A DNA stretch of 64,000 nt from Yamagishiella unicocca. Lineage: Eukaryota; Chlorophyta; Chlorophyceae; Chlamydomonadales; Volvocaceae. Location: positions 682,001 through 746,000 of the forward strand of contig BDSL01000020.1 in the NCBI GenBank assembly GCA_003116995.1. The letters are read 5' to 3'. The position numbers and the translations under genes were made by a program. Positions 12,611 through 24,989 of the stretch are shown one piece after another (within the stretch, counting starts at the first letter, position 1; every line of letters starts with the position of its first letter). A model generated the notes under the pieces. That model saw nothing but the letters and a program-made list of their open reading frames with translations. It was not told the origin of the DNA and made no database searches.

Positions 12611-13010
12611 TAGACGCGGCGACTCGCGCCATAGCCACACCGGCCAGCCCGAGCCCGGCCGGCGGCCGTGCCGGCCGGGATTGAAACATAAACCTACAAA
12701 TAGCGTGCATAAACGGACGGGTTGTGGAGAGCTCCTCGTGGAGCGCTGTCCTGCCGGCGACGCCGGCGACCAACTGTCGTGGCGTGGCTTGGGGGAGGGA
12801 GGTACAGAAAAGGACAGGTTACTCGACACGGGAAGTGTAGCTGGTGCATAGCCGTCGGGCACCTGGGCGCGCGTGGCTGGGGGGGAGGGGAACACGTGCC
12901 GATGGTTCGCTGCTGGGCCGCCCGTGCAGTCGCCCGTGGCCCATGATGCGACCACGGCCTAGACCTCGAATGCGGGCTTCAATGAATCCAGTGTGTGTGT
13001 TAATTTACCT

Positions 13011-13015
13011 TGTAA
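13011..13015 (+). terminator. TGTAA polyadenylation signal
   Basis: TGTAA lies about 400 bp after the stop at 12610, and I saw no earlier copy in the 3' region. Confidence 0.5.
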
Positions 13016-14732
13016 TGTGGTATGTCTTTAGCGCATCGATATGGTTTTTTTACGCAATGACTGTGTTTAGCTTTCACTTTGACCGTCGAAGCATCTTCAC
13101 CGGCGTGGCGCGCCCCTGGCGGAGCCCGTCGCGTCCCATCTGAGGCGAGGTTCTCCACTGCTAGGGCGCGTCTTCTTTCCTCCTCGACTCCTGATCTTTT
13201 TGACGGCTCCAGCGCCTCCGTGATTTCCGCGCGAGCGATCGTGACGCACGGCGGAGTGCGCGGTGGCGTTTGTCCGACTCCCGTTTTTATTCTCATCCTC
13301 AAGGCCTCTGATCATTTATGCGGATGTCGTTCGTGAGGACAAATTGTGTTGAGGTGCCTGCCCTGTGGTGGTCCCAAGTGGGTCGGCTGTTCGGGAGCGA
13401 CTATGTATGTGGCTGCGTTTCGAAGTACGCACTTTAGCGTCATGTTGTGACCGCCTTGCATGGTGTGGTGCAGAATAGCGTGGTGTTTGTTGTGCCGCGA
13501 TTGGGAGGCGTGAGGTATCCTAGGTGAGCTGCTGGGTGGGCTGCGCAGCCGGACACCACAGCAGCGAGCGGCAATCCGGTGACCTTTTGGGGGGATGTGG
13601 GAAGCGGCAAAACCTTCGAGATCCTGGGCTTGGTCGTATTTGGGCCCATCTGCATAGGCCTGCATATTTGGGGAGTCACAGCAAACGCCTTTCGTGCCAA
13701 CGAAAGGGAGTATTGGGATGGGCCGTTGAGCACGGTACAAAGTGCGATAAGAGTTTAACGGTTACATGTGTGCTGCAGTAGCTTTTTCCGAACCCTATGA
13801 ATTGCAGTTTGAACCACAAGTTTTGCTGGCCAGCTCTGTCAAATACTCCAGCTCCTTGCATCTCAGGATGTAAGAGCTTGTAAGTTATGCCAGCTGCAGG
13901 AAGTCGGACAACATGTCAGCTAGCAACGTTTCTCTCATGCTTAAGTCCGCGCACCAGTGCCTCCACCCCTGAATGCCAAGCCACATGGAAACATAGGCAC
14001 ATGGGCCAGTGGGCTCTCCAGATTGTGGGAGCTGCGCGGGGGCCTTCGCTGGTGGGTGGACATGGCCACGCATGGCTGTTAGCTAGAGCTAAGGCGGATA
14101 CGGACGTATACGGTTAGTGCAGCTAGGGAGATCAGTAAGTGCCTCCCAAACATTCAATCCGAAGCTAAGGCGTATGAAAACAGGTGCCGGTGGAGAAATG
14201 CACTGGTTTAAAGTGGCATCGAAGTATTGGACTGGATGGGAGGCAGCAAAGGCAGCACCAAGGCAGCTGACAAACGACCCTTGGTTCCGAATGGGTTAAT
14301 TCGCGCTACCAGTTGCCCCATGGCTTGGACTTATACATAACTAGATTGGAACGTTCTTAAGAGCCGGGGGACTTATATGGGTCGAAGCTCGTACTTTTGC
14401 TGACTACTGATTCCCGCTTTCTCTCCTCTGAAGGCAACATTCGCTCTCAACAGCACATATTACAGTCGGCTTTGGTTCAACTTTGTGAATAATACTGTGT
14501 GCACCTTCTAAAGTCAGTTACATATCATAACTTTACTGTGTGCGATAGTCCCTCGCCGAGGCCTGCAAACTACTTGTATTCGTTCAGCTTGACACTGTGT
14601 GGAGCGTGAGCCCCTTGCGGGGCATCTGAAACGGAAATGGGGGCCTAAAGGACTTCTGACCAGTGAGCGCAGCGCGAAAGTCCCAACAGCCCGGGCGGGA
14701 GGGGCCGCCCGCTGGCAGCGGTGGCAGCGGCC
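13016..14732. other. Intergenic region and promoter side of EFTUD2
   Basis: About 1.7 kb. Short open frames on both strands show no conserved features or phase-matched exons. The last few hundred bases should contain the EFTUD2 promoter and 5' leader, but I see no clear TATA box. Confidence 0.4.
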
Positions 14733-17700
14733 ATGGCGGACGACCTTTATGATGAGTTTGGCAACTACATAGGACCAGCTCTGGAGGATAGCGAGGTCGG
14801 TCGTTCGGAGATCGCCGCCAGTCGCGTAGCGCGCCAGCATTCTTTCGGGCTGGAGTCTGTATCGTTACGCTTTTTAGTCTTCATGAATCTTACAGGAGGA
14901 GGACGATGAGCAGCATCACCAGCATGATTTTGTTGACGATGAGGGCGCCGACGACGAGGGGGCCAGGCACCACGACATCGATGCCATGCAAGAAGGCAAG
15001 CCGCAGCGTGTGATAATGGGACTGCATGTTGATCCTTCTACTTATTCCCGGGACTGGCTTTGTGGGGGCATAACCGCCGCCGCGGGGTTCGGACGCGATC
15101 GGAACATGCCCATAAAGGGCAGGCAGGGGTCTGTCTTCACGACTATCGGCTTGGCATGCAGCTTAATCGGAGCGTTCAATCCGATACTTGCAGATGACGA
15201 GCAAGGTGACGGGGGCATGGCGGTGGTCCTGCACGAGGACAAGAAGTACTATCCATCAGCGGAAGAGCTTTATGGTCCTGAAGTGGAGACTCTGGTTATG
15301 GAAGAGGACGCGCAGCCGCTGGAAGTGCCTATCGTGGCGCCCATCAAGATTAAGAAGTTTGAGACTCTTGAGTCAGAGCCGTTGCGGACGCATTACAGCA
15401 ATGAGTTCCTGGCCACTTTGATGGCGAACCCAGAATTGGTTCGTAATGTGGCGATTGTCGGGCACTTGCACCACGGCAAGACGACAATCATGGACATGTT
15501 TGTCGAGCAGGTAGGCATAGAGAGGCATTCAAGGGAGCGGCGGAGCAGCTTGAGCAAATACGGGAACGTCCTAGTGAAGGGGGGGCAGTGCATAACAATT
15601 GGGGGGACACAGTATACCCAGGCCCGTCAAGCAAGCATGGCCTAGCCCGAGTACAGAGCCCAGGCCTCAGCACGTATTACTCAGCGATGTACCTCGAAAA
15701 TTACCCGCGTGCCGGTTGATGATTCGGGCTGCTGCGGTGAACGTGGCTCCTGTGGCCGTTCCCACCTGGATGGCAGTCCAAACGACGTTCTGTGCAATGG
15801 CAACAGATGGTCATGCGCGCACGGTGCAGTGTACGAGACACACGTCTGTGACGTGCAGTTCCCGTCTCTTGCGCTCTCCCTGCAGACCCACGAGCTGAAG
15901 AGGCTTAACACGCCACAGGAGGCCGCTGGGAAGCAGCTGCGCTTTACGGACACTCGTTTGGACGAGCAAGCGCGTGCCATGAGCATCAAGATGATGCCGA
16001 TGTCGCTGGTCATGGAGGGCCACAGCGGGAAGTCATTTCTGCTCAACTTGCTGGACTGCCCGGGACACGTAAATTTCAATGACGAGGTGCGGTGGGCTTG
16101 ATCCGTGGTATTGCGTGCCCCTGATATGCGGGTCGGGTTTACGAGGCACGCCAGGCACGCCTGGGCTGTGGGGACGTAAGCTCACGCCTCTGCACTTAGA
16201 CACGGTGCCGCTGGCGGGGACGCGCAAAGGGTAAATTTCCGAACAGGGCACCCGGAGAGGGCGTAGGTTTCGCAAGGCCGTTGGGGGTGGCACAAAACGC
16301 GGGGTACGTAGGGCACAGAGAGGCAATTGCCTACGAGGGGTTTCTGGTATCAGGGCGGGCTGTACATCTGTACATGGGACTGACAAGGCCTTCTGAGGTT
16401 TACGGATTGGATGGCCTTAACATAGTCATGCGTGAAAATGTTTGCCGTCGGTTACTTGGTTTCGGTCGTCACAGCTTTGAGTACGACTCCCAACCTGCAG
16501 TACGCGCCAGCTGACGGCCATATCATGGTCCGATGCGCGTTTCGGGAGTCATCAACAATTTTTTTGTCGAAGTTGCCCGAGCATGCTCTTTATTCCATTG
16601 TCTTTGGCTTCATGCAGGTGACGGCGGCCATGCGGTTGGCTGACGGCCTACTCCTGGTGGTAGACGCGGCTGAGGGCATTATGGTGGTTGCGGAGCGGGC
16701 AGTGCGGCAGGCGCTGCAGGAGGGCCTAAGCATTACGCTCATCATCAGCAAGGTGGGTTTGGGGCTTTCAACCGGATGTGTGGAGCTTTCAACCGGACGT
16801 GGGGAGCTTTCAACCGGATGTGGGGAGGCAGCTTAATGGCAGGGCCCTTAGTCAGAGAGGCTGGACCGATACGGCGAGGGAATGGACTTGCCTTCCTGTA
16901 CGCGGCTGCATTGCCTCCTGGACAACGTATGGCATTTGCAATCGCGCAACCCGATGGGGCGCTCTGGCAAATGGCTGTGCGGAAAGCTGGGTCATCCCCG
17001 CGGCGTGAAGGGCGCGCGTGCAAACCATTAGGGAAGCTGGTCCTGACGTGTGCAAGCCGTTCTTAACGTAAACGAGCCGTGGAATGCCTCCGTAGGTGGA
17101 CCGACTGATCACGGAGCTGAAGCTGCCGCCGTCGGATGCCTACCACAAGCTGCGGCACACGATTGAGGAGGTCAACAACCTCATCGCCTCGTGCTGCGGT
17201 GAGCACACTGAAGAGGGCCGGGGCTTGCAGGACCTGGCTGCCGGTGTTGGGCTGGGAATTTGCGCAAGGGTTGGGTTCATCCAAAGGTCGCGACGGCAAA
17301 CCTCCAACCCCCGCCTCCATGTCGCGACATGGCCTCCGCTGAGCAGTGTGTGCCTGCCAGGTATAATTTGTCCTTCAACCGTAACCAGCTATGGCACGCG
17401 TCTTCCGCCGGTCCACATGCGTGGATGATGCTTTGGGGCCACGACGAAACACTGAACGCCTGCCCTATGGTGTTGTCCCGACCCGGCCCCTGCACCATGC
17501 CGCTGTGCGTTAGGCGGTGAGGTGCCCCCCGAGCAGCTGCTGGACCCGGTGCGCGGCAATGTGGCGTTCTGCGCTGCTTCGTCGGGCTGGTCATTTACGC
17601 TGCAATCGTTCGCGCGGTTATACGCGGACATCTACGGCGCCGGATTTGACCCGCGGTGGGTGGGAGAGATTCGGGAGGACGGCGGGAAGTTGCCAGGGGC

Positions 17701-20700
17701 AGGGGGCTGGCTGAGGGGACGGTATCCGTGGAGGCATTTGGTGCTGGCGGGATGCGCGGTCTGCGGACCTGCGGTCGGGGCAGAGGCCGCACACACTCGG
17801 GATGTGCAGCGCTGTACTCCGTGGGCACGCAGCGGATCTTGCAGCGGGATCACGTCTATTGGAGCCAGCAGCCTGCGTTGGGAGGCTGGCTGTGCCCCGT
17901 CCGCTCCACAAGTTCGGGTTCATTCATGGTGGCTGTTGGCAAGTGGCTAAATGCGTGATGTGGTTGGTACCTGCTTGCACGCTGCGGCGCCCTGCACTGC
18001 TGTGTCTTACAGCGCGTGGGTCGCATGGTCACATCGAGCCCCGCGCGTGTGCAGCCGCCGCTAAAGCGAACTTCAGTCCCGACATTCTGATGCGGCCGGC
18101 GCTGGACCCCAGCACGCGTATTTCACCGCGGGATACATGCCGGCACTTCTCAGGGCCATCTTGCCATCTCAAGCGCAAACGCATGGAGGCGTCAAAAAAT
18201 TTCGTATTGTACTGGTGGCCGAGCCCCGCGCGCCGCCGACCCGAACGCTGCTGCTGCTGCTGCCGGGTGCCGATGTTGCCGACGCCGCTGCCATTCACGT
18301 GTAGGGAGTTCGCCAAGCGGCTCTGGGGTGACCTCTACTTCCACCCGGAGGAGCGGGTGTTCCGCCGGACGCCGGCGCGCACTGGCGGGGCCGGCTCGGA
18401 GCGCAGCTTCGTGCAGTTCATCCTGGAGCCGCTCTACAAGATGTACAGCGCTGTCATTGGTGAGGCAGCCAAGCCGGGATAGGGTTTTTCCGCGCGGCAA
18501 CCGTAGCACCGGCAGCCGCACAACTTTGCTGCCTGCCTCGTGTGGGCCATCCGATCCGACCACGAAGAGGACTCCCAACGCTGAGTGGTGCTGATGGGAA
18601 CGGTGCCATGGGATTTGGCGTAAGAAACGGCGTCTAGAGCCTCTGCTGGCGGAAAACCGGGTCGTAGTGAGGCTCGCCTAAGGACTAAGTGCTCGATGGC
18701 TCGACAGCTGGTTGCCGACCGTTAAAGGGAAGTAATGACGCAGCATTAGGGTTCTGCGCATGCTTGTTGTAACAAGCCGGGGCAAGCATTCAGTTGCTCC
18801 TGAGGGGGCACCTGGTGCCTCGGTAGCGCGTGCCATTTGTGACGCGTGTTGTACGGATGTGTCCGCTTCCGTATGAGGCGCCCTCGTCGCGAAGGTTTGC
18901 ATGATGTTTGGAACCTGCCCGCGTCATATCGTTTATCATTTCCTCCCAGGCGAGCACCCCAAGTCAGTGGAAGCCATGCTGTCTGGACTGGGCGTCTTCC
19001 TACGGACGGCGACGTACAACTTGGACACCAAGCCCTTGCTTAAGCAGGTGCGCCCTGCCCGGGGTAAAGTTGCCTCTAGTATTTGTTTGTGCGAGCAATG
19101 CACGCAAGTGATATAACGGGGTTGCATCTTCGTGCTGCGACGCGCTGCCTAGGAAATGCTGCGGACGGTGTGTGGTTGACGCGAGGGAGCGGGTTGCAGA
19201 TAAGGCTTCCTTTATGCTGTCTTCGTGAGTTCGTGCGTTCGTGAATTCATGAGAGTGGAGTGCATCTGGCTAGTGGCATGCCCTTGTCGAAGAGCTTGCC
19301 CCACGTCGGAGAGCTTGCGTAACGCCGCTCGTGCCTGCTGTTATCCTCTCACACCATCACCCTACTCTCTCACCTCAGGTTTGCTCCAGCGTGCTGGGCT
19401 CCTGCTCGGGTGTCGTGGACATGTTGGTGGCGCACGTGCCGCCCAGCCGGAAAGCCACCGGCAGCAAGGTGGCGGCGCACTACAGCGGCCCCGCCGACGC
19501 GCCTGCCGTGTCCTTCATGACGGCCTGCAACCCCCGCGGCCCGCTGGTGGTGGCAGTGGCCAAGCTCTTTCCGCGACAGGACTGCTCGCGGTTCGATGCG
19601 CTGGGGCGGATCATGAGCGGCACCATCCGCCCTGGGGACCAGGTCAAGGTGAGGTGGTGGTGGCGGCGGCGGAACGCGGCGGGTGGTGGGGTCGCAGTAG
19701 TAGAGAACGGACAGCAGCTAGAGAGGAGAGCCGTGCTGCTAAATATATCGGCGGTTCCGCCTGCAGCGAGGCACACGCTGGCATTGCTTTCTCCTCCTCG
19801 TTGCCGGCGGCGTCAGTGTATACAAACCGTCATAGCAGCTCCTTGCGTGTTACCCAGGACTCTTCAACCAATTCGCGTGCGGCCGCATTCCGTTCGGCGT
19901 CTCCCCTGCGTGTGTCAAACTGAGCTACACTTCAGCTCCAGTGTGTTCTATGCCATGGTCCCTTTCCACGCCTCGCGCCTTTCCGTCGCCTTAGTTCTCC
20001 TTTGTTAAAGGGACTAGGGGAGTGTGTCGGCCCTGACGAGGTGGGCCCGCACCAATGGCTTTGCTCCCACCCGCTCCATGCTCCAGGTGCTTGGTGAGTC
20101 CTACACGCCCGAGGACGAGGAGGACAGCGCAGTGGCGACCGTGGGGACCGTATGGGTGTACCAGGCGCGGTACCGCGTGCCTGTAGCACGAGCCACGGCG
20201 GGCAACCTGGTGCTCATTGAGGGCGTGGACGCCACCATCACCCGGACAGCCACGCTGGTGGCGGATGCGTACGACGAGCCGGTGCACATCTTCAGGTAGG
20301 CCGGCGGCTGTGGGTTGGGTAGGTGGGTGGGAAGGAAACCAAAGTGGCGGTAATGGGTTTTGGGACACGTGGCAGGGGAGTAGGAACGTCTTGATCGTCT
20401 CGCGCTTTGCTTCGTAGCCCGTACCGGCTCCGGCGGGCGTGGGCGAGCAATGTGATGTGCGGCGGTGGTCCCCGACTGCGCTGCTCACTGGCTGCTGATT
20501 ACATCCTATTAACTGCAACAATCATACGCGGCGGCCTTCGGGCCGCCCGCTGATGACACCTTATTACCACCAAGTCTGAAGCCAAAGCCTTATCTGGGGC
20601 ACCTGCGGGCAGCACGATGTCGTTGTAGCAGCACCACATCACCCATGACTCGTTGGCGATCTACCTCCGTAATGAGTCAGCATACCGTTACAGTCATGCA

Positions 20701-23700
20701 TGACATCATGGTCACCGTCTGCTCCCTGGCTGTTGATTACACCCTATTAACTGCAACAATCATACGCGGTGGCCTTCGGGCCGCCCGCTGATGACACCTT
20801 ATTACCACCAAGTCTGAAGCCAAAGCCTTATCTGGGGCACCTGCGGGCAGCACGATGTCGTTGTAGCAGCACCACATCACCCATGACTCGTTGGCGATCT
20901 ACCCCCGTAATGAGTCAGCATACCGTTACAGTCATGCATGACATCATGGTCACCGTCTGCTCCCTGGCTGTTGATTACACCCTATTAACTGCAACAATCA
21001 TACGCGGTGGCCTTCGGGCCGCCCGCTGATGACACCTTATTACCACCAAGTCTGAAGCCAAAGCCGTATCTGGGGCACCCGCGGGCAGCGCGAGGTCGTC
21101 GGGGTTTTGCATGAAGTCATGGCAGCGCCACATCGCACATGACTCGTTGGCGATCTACCCCCGTAATGAGTCAGCATACCGTTACAGTCATGCATAACAT
21201 CATGGTCACCGTCTGCTCTCTGGCTGCTGATTACACCCTATTAACTGCAACAATCATACGCGGTGGCCTTCGGGCCGCCCGCTGATGACACCTTATTACC
21301 ACCAAGTCTGAAGCCAAAGCCTTATCTGGGGCACCCGCGGGCAGCACGACGTCGCTGTAGCAGCACCACATCACCCACGACTCGTCGGTGATCTACCCTT
21401 GGAATGAGTCAGCATACCGTTACAGTCATGCATAACATCATGGTCACCGTCTGCTCTCTGGCTGCTGATTACACCCTATTAACTGCAACAATCATACGCG
21501 GTGGCCTTCGGGCCTCCCGCTGATGACACCTTATTACCACCAAGTCTGAAGCCAAAGCCTTATCTGGGGCACCCGCGGGCAGCACGACGTCATTGTAGCA
21601 GCACCACATACCCACGACTCGTCGGCGATCTACCCTTGTAATGAGTCAGCATGCCATTACGGTCCTGCATAGTGTCGTGGTCATGGTCTGGCGAGCCAAC
21701 CATTACGGCGGCAGCTAGTCCTGTACCTGTAGTTGGTCCACTAGCGCTACACGTGATCGGCCCAGCGCGTGCCGTCGACCTGGGCTGCATTAACATGCCA
21801 ATAGACACCGGGTGCCGCAGGTCGGTCTAGTGCGATGCCTCCCACATACGTCGACGCCGCATCCTCCCGGCCCCCGCCACCCGCCTTCCCCCGCAGGCCG
21901 CTGCTGTTCCAGACGCGCAGCACCGTCAAGATTGCCGCCGAGCCGCTGAACCCCTCGGAGCTGCCCAAGATGGTGGAGGGCCTGCGGAAGGTGCGGCCGG
22001 CGGTGTCGTCAGTACACAAACACAAGCTGTGCAGAGTCCAGGCCACAGTGCGCGCTGCTGCCTGTTCATTAGGAAAGTGCGTAGCCTACGTCGTTGGGAG
22101 CGCAATCAACCGTGCCACGTAACTTTTGTCCCCACATAGACCACCGAGAATGGTATACTGGTGTCCACATATGGCCGAACCCACCCACCCGCAACCTATC
22201 AGGTGTCCAAGAGCTACCCGCTGTGCAGCACCCGCGTGGAGGAGAGCGGCGAGCACACCATTTTTGGCACGGGCGAGATGTACCTGGATTGCCTCATGAA
22301 GGACCTGCGCGAGCTGTACGCTGGTGAGCGAACTGTCATAGCGATAGTGTGTCAGACCCTGGGCTTGGACCTGATGGGGTTGCCGCTGTGGGCGATGAGG
22401 CGAGTAGCCACCTCTCGTCTGGGCTTGGCGAAGTGCCGTCATGCATATGCCACCCGCGTCGTCCAACTCATTGGGATTTGAGTACAATATGTTTGAAATT
22501 ATCGGTTATGTAGTCTTCTACTGATCGGCCGGCTTATCCTGTGCGCAGAGGTGGAGGTCAAGGTGGCGGACCCGGTCGTGGCGTTCTGCGAGACGGTGGT
22601 GGAGAGTAGCTCGCTCAAGTGCTTCGCAGAGACGCCCAACAAGCGCAACAAGATCACCATGATTTCGGAGCCTCTGGACAAAGGGTTGGCGGAGGACATT
22701 GAGGCCGGGAACGTGCGCCTGGAGATGGGCCGCAAGCAGCTCACGGTGCGTTCCGGCGCCGCATGATTCTCCGCTCCCCTCTCCCACAAGTTGCCATAGC
22801 AGCCAGGGGCGACACTCGGCCTCTGGCTTTATGCATTTTCACCAAGTTCTCCAGCATTTGCAACGAGCCTACCAAAGGTTCCCTAATTGGTTTCACTTTT
22901 CAGTGCCGACGCACGGGTTTCCTTTCGATATCCCCCATGTTATTTATGTATGTTTCGACGGCATCCTGCGCACGCGCTCCAACCCTAACGTGAAGCCTCA
23001 TGTCGGTAACAATGAGTAGCCTGCGAGGAAATCCTGGTCCAGACGATGGTCTTCGGTCGCAGCCTGTTCCCCCCCCTTGTACGTACGCGAATTTGTTTTC
23101 ACGGTTCCGGAGCCACAGACGATACTGCGTCCAACTCGGCCATGGTTCTTAACACGTCCCGCACCACCCCGCTGCTCCGTCGTTCACCTGGATCCGTCGT
23201 TCATCTGGTTTGCAGGAGTGGTTCCAGTCGCGATACGAGTGGGACTTGCTCGCGGTGCGTGGCCTGTGGGCTTTCGGTCCCGACGTGCAGGGCCCCAACG
23301 TGTTGCTGGATGACAGTTTGGCGGCGGAGACGGACAAGGGGCTGCTGAACGCCGTGCGCGATTCGATTATCCAGGTGGGGCTGGGGAGGGAGGGATGGCG
23401 ACGGCGGAGATGCACCGGACTCCGGATCATATCAATGTGTGACGGGCGCGGCGGGCGGGAGTGGGTGATCAGATGCTCGGCTGGCTGTCCTGGCTGGCTG
23501 AACCCTAGAAGCGACCGCGCCGAGCCGCGCGGAGAGTGCCAGCATGCGGCGCGGCGGCTAGACCTGCTCGGCGTCAATCCAAATCATGCCCTCATCCAGC
23601 CTGCATTGTCGCTCCGCGCCATCGCTCCACCGCCGCCGCTGTTGGGTCCATTTTGTTGCCATACAGGGCTTCCAGTGGGGAGCCCGCGAGGGGCCCCTCT

Positions 23701-24905
23701 GCGACGAGCCCATCCGCAACGTCAAGTTCAAGATCCTGGACGCCACCATCGCTCCGGAACCCATCCATCGCGGTGGCGGCCAGATCATTCCCACCGCGCG
23801 CCGCGTCTGCTACTCGGCCTTCCTCATGGCCACGCCGCGCCTCATGGAGCCCGTCTACTACGTGGAGATCCAGACGCCAGCCGACTGCATCGCCGCCATC
23901 TACAACGTGCTGGCGAAGCGGAGGTACGTGGGGAAGGGTGGCTCATGCTGAGGAAATAGTGCAGGATCTGACATGTATCGTCCGTCCCCATGAGCTGACA
24001 CCCACACACTAATTATGAGGACTGCTGATGGCGCAAATAGTGTACTATGTTTTTATAGTTGTTTTGCCGGCATGGCCAAACATCTTCTCCCGCGTCGTCG
24101 CACACTTGCCGCAGAGGTCACGTGACTGCGGACGTGCCCAAGCCCGGAACCCCGATCTTCATCGTCAAGGCCTTCCTGCCCGTTATCGAGAGCTTTGGCT
24201 TCGAAACGGATTTGCGCTACCACACACAGGTGGGTTCTGGAGCGGGGAGGAAGGTAGCATTCGAGGCGTTTGGATGACTGGAAACGTGGCTGAATACAAT
24301 GTTTTTCCAACGTGAACCGCTAGAGACCATCTTCATCTTCTCCTCCTCTTTGCGGGCGTGTGAGGTTGCCTGGTTCTTAGGTATTCTCTGCTAAAGGCTG
24401 TTGGCCGTATAATGGCTATGATGCGAGTTGCCGAAACGGATGGTTATGAAACTCTGGTCGCCCACCCCGCTCGCTTATCCGCAGGGCCAAGCGTTCTGCC
24501 AGTCCGTCTTCGACCACTGGCAGGTGGTCCCCGGTGACCCGCTCGACAAGTCCATTGTGCTGCGGCCGCTGGAGCCAGCGCCGGTCCAGGTGCGTGGGAT
24601 ACCGGAATGAGAAGGGACGCTGCACTACCCCCATCAGGCAACCCAGATAGCTGGCTTGCGAAGCGCGCACTGCGCTTTTGCGCAACCTGGCAATCCGCTC
24701 TGCTTCCGAGACTGCTTGGCAATGCCTCCGTCGGGCTGAGCCGCCAGGGCCCCTCTGCCCCCTGCAGGCGCTCGCGCGCGAGTTCATGGTCAAGACCCGC
24801 CGGCGCAAGGGCATGAGCGATGACGTGTCGATCAACAAGTTCTTCGACGACCCCATGCTGCTGGAGCTGGCCAAGCAGGACGCTGACCTGGCGATGATCT
24901 TTTGA
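14733..24905 (+). CDS. EFTUD2: U5 snRNP GTPase Snu114 / EFTUD2 (116 kDa component)
   Basis: Nineteen exons (14733-14795, 14896-14995, 15194-15510, 15886-16086, 16618-16752, 17096-17198, 17514-17655, 18305-18459, 18950-19047, 19379-19648, 20087-20295, 21897-21990, 22203-22323, 22549-22745, 23216-23374, 23667-23923, 24115-24229, 24485-24589, 24768-24905) join in phase to 992 residues, close to the usual 970-1000. The protein is an EF-2-like GTPase of the spliceosomal U5 snRNP that helps control U4/U6 unwinding and disassembly. It starts [15 protein letters not shown], then an acidic tail and the HEDKKYYP block. The G domain has P-loop GHLHHGKT (about residue 144) and switch [13 protein letters not shown]-2-like domains follow, such as [14 protein letters not shown] and [19 protein letters not shown]. 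The end, [15 protein letters not shown], is diagnostic. The G4 motif reads SKVD instead of NKxD. Intron 2 is a GC-AG intron. Confidence 0.97.
14996..15193 (+). other. GC-AG intron of 198 nt, stop-free in frame (EFTUD2 intron 2)
   Basis: The donor reads AAG|GCAAGC and the acceptor CTTGCAG|AT. Splicing here joins the acidic N-terminus to [17 protein letters not shown], as in other EFTUD2 proteins. The intron length is divisible by three and it has no in-frame stop, so retention would add 66 non-conserved residues without a frameshift. Confidence 0.75.
16761..16826. repeat. 22-bp tandem repeat, three copies
   Basis: GCTTTCAACCGGATGTG-type units sit just after the donor of EFTUD2 intron 5. Confidence 0.85.
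20465..21695. repeat. Satellite: about five tandem copies of a 238-bp unit in an EFTUD2 intron
   Basis: The GCTG(C/T)TGATTACA landmark recurs at 20491, 20729, 20967, 21223 and 21461. The spacing is 238 bp, except for one 256-bp unit with an 18-bp expansion near 21095-21140. Copies are nearly identical. Each contains a GGCCTTCGGGCC palindrome and an ATGAGTCAGCATACC segment. The array fills most of intron 11 (20296-21896). No coding frame in it is credible. Confidence 0.95.
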
Positions 24906-24984
24906 GCAGGGAGTGAAGCCATGGAGTGGTCGGGCGAAGGGCTGAGGGGCTCCTGAGAGTGTCCGGGTGGGGGACGTGTTTGGT

Positions 24985-24989
24985 TGTAA
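24985..24989 (+). terminator. TGTAA polyadenylation signal of EFTUD2
   Basis: TGTAA occurs 80 bp after the stop codon. Confidence 0.6.

Noticed and set aside
18240..18275. CTG repeat in EFTUD2 intron 7 as a possible coding Cys/Leu run
   Set aside because: It lies between a donor at 17656 and an acceptor at 18304 that join conserved residues exactly.
20769..21029. Open frame in the 238-bp satellite
   Set aside because: Repeat unit frame only. It lies within a confirmed EFTUD2 intron and has no coding character.
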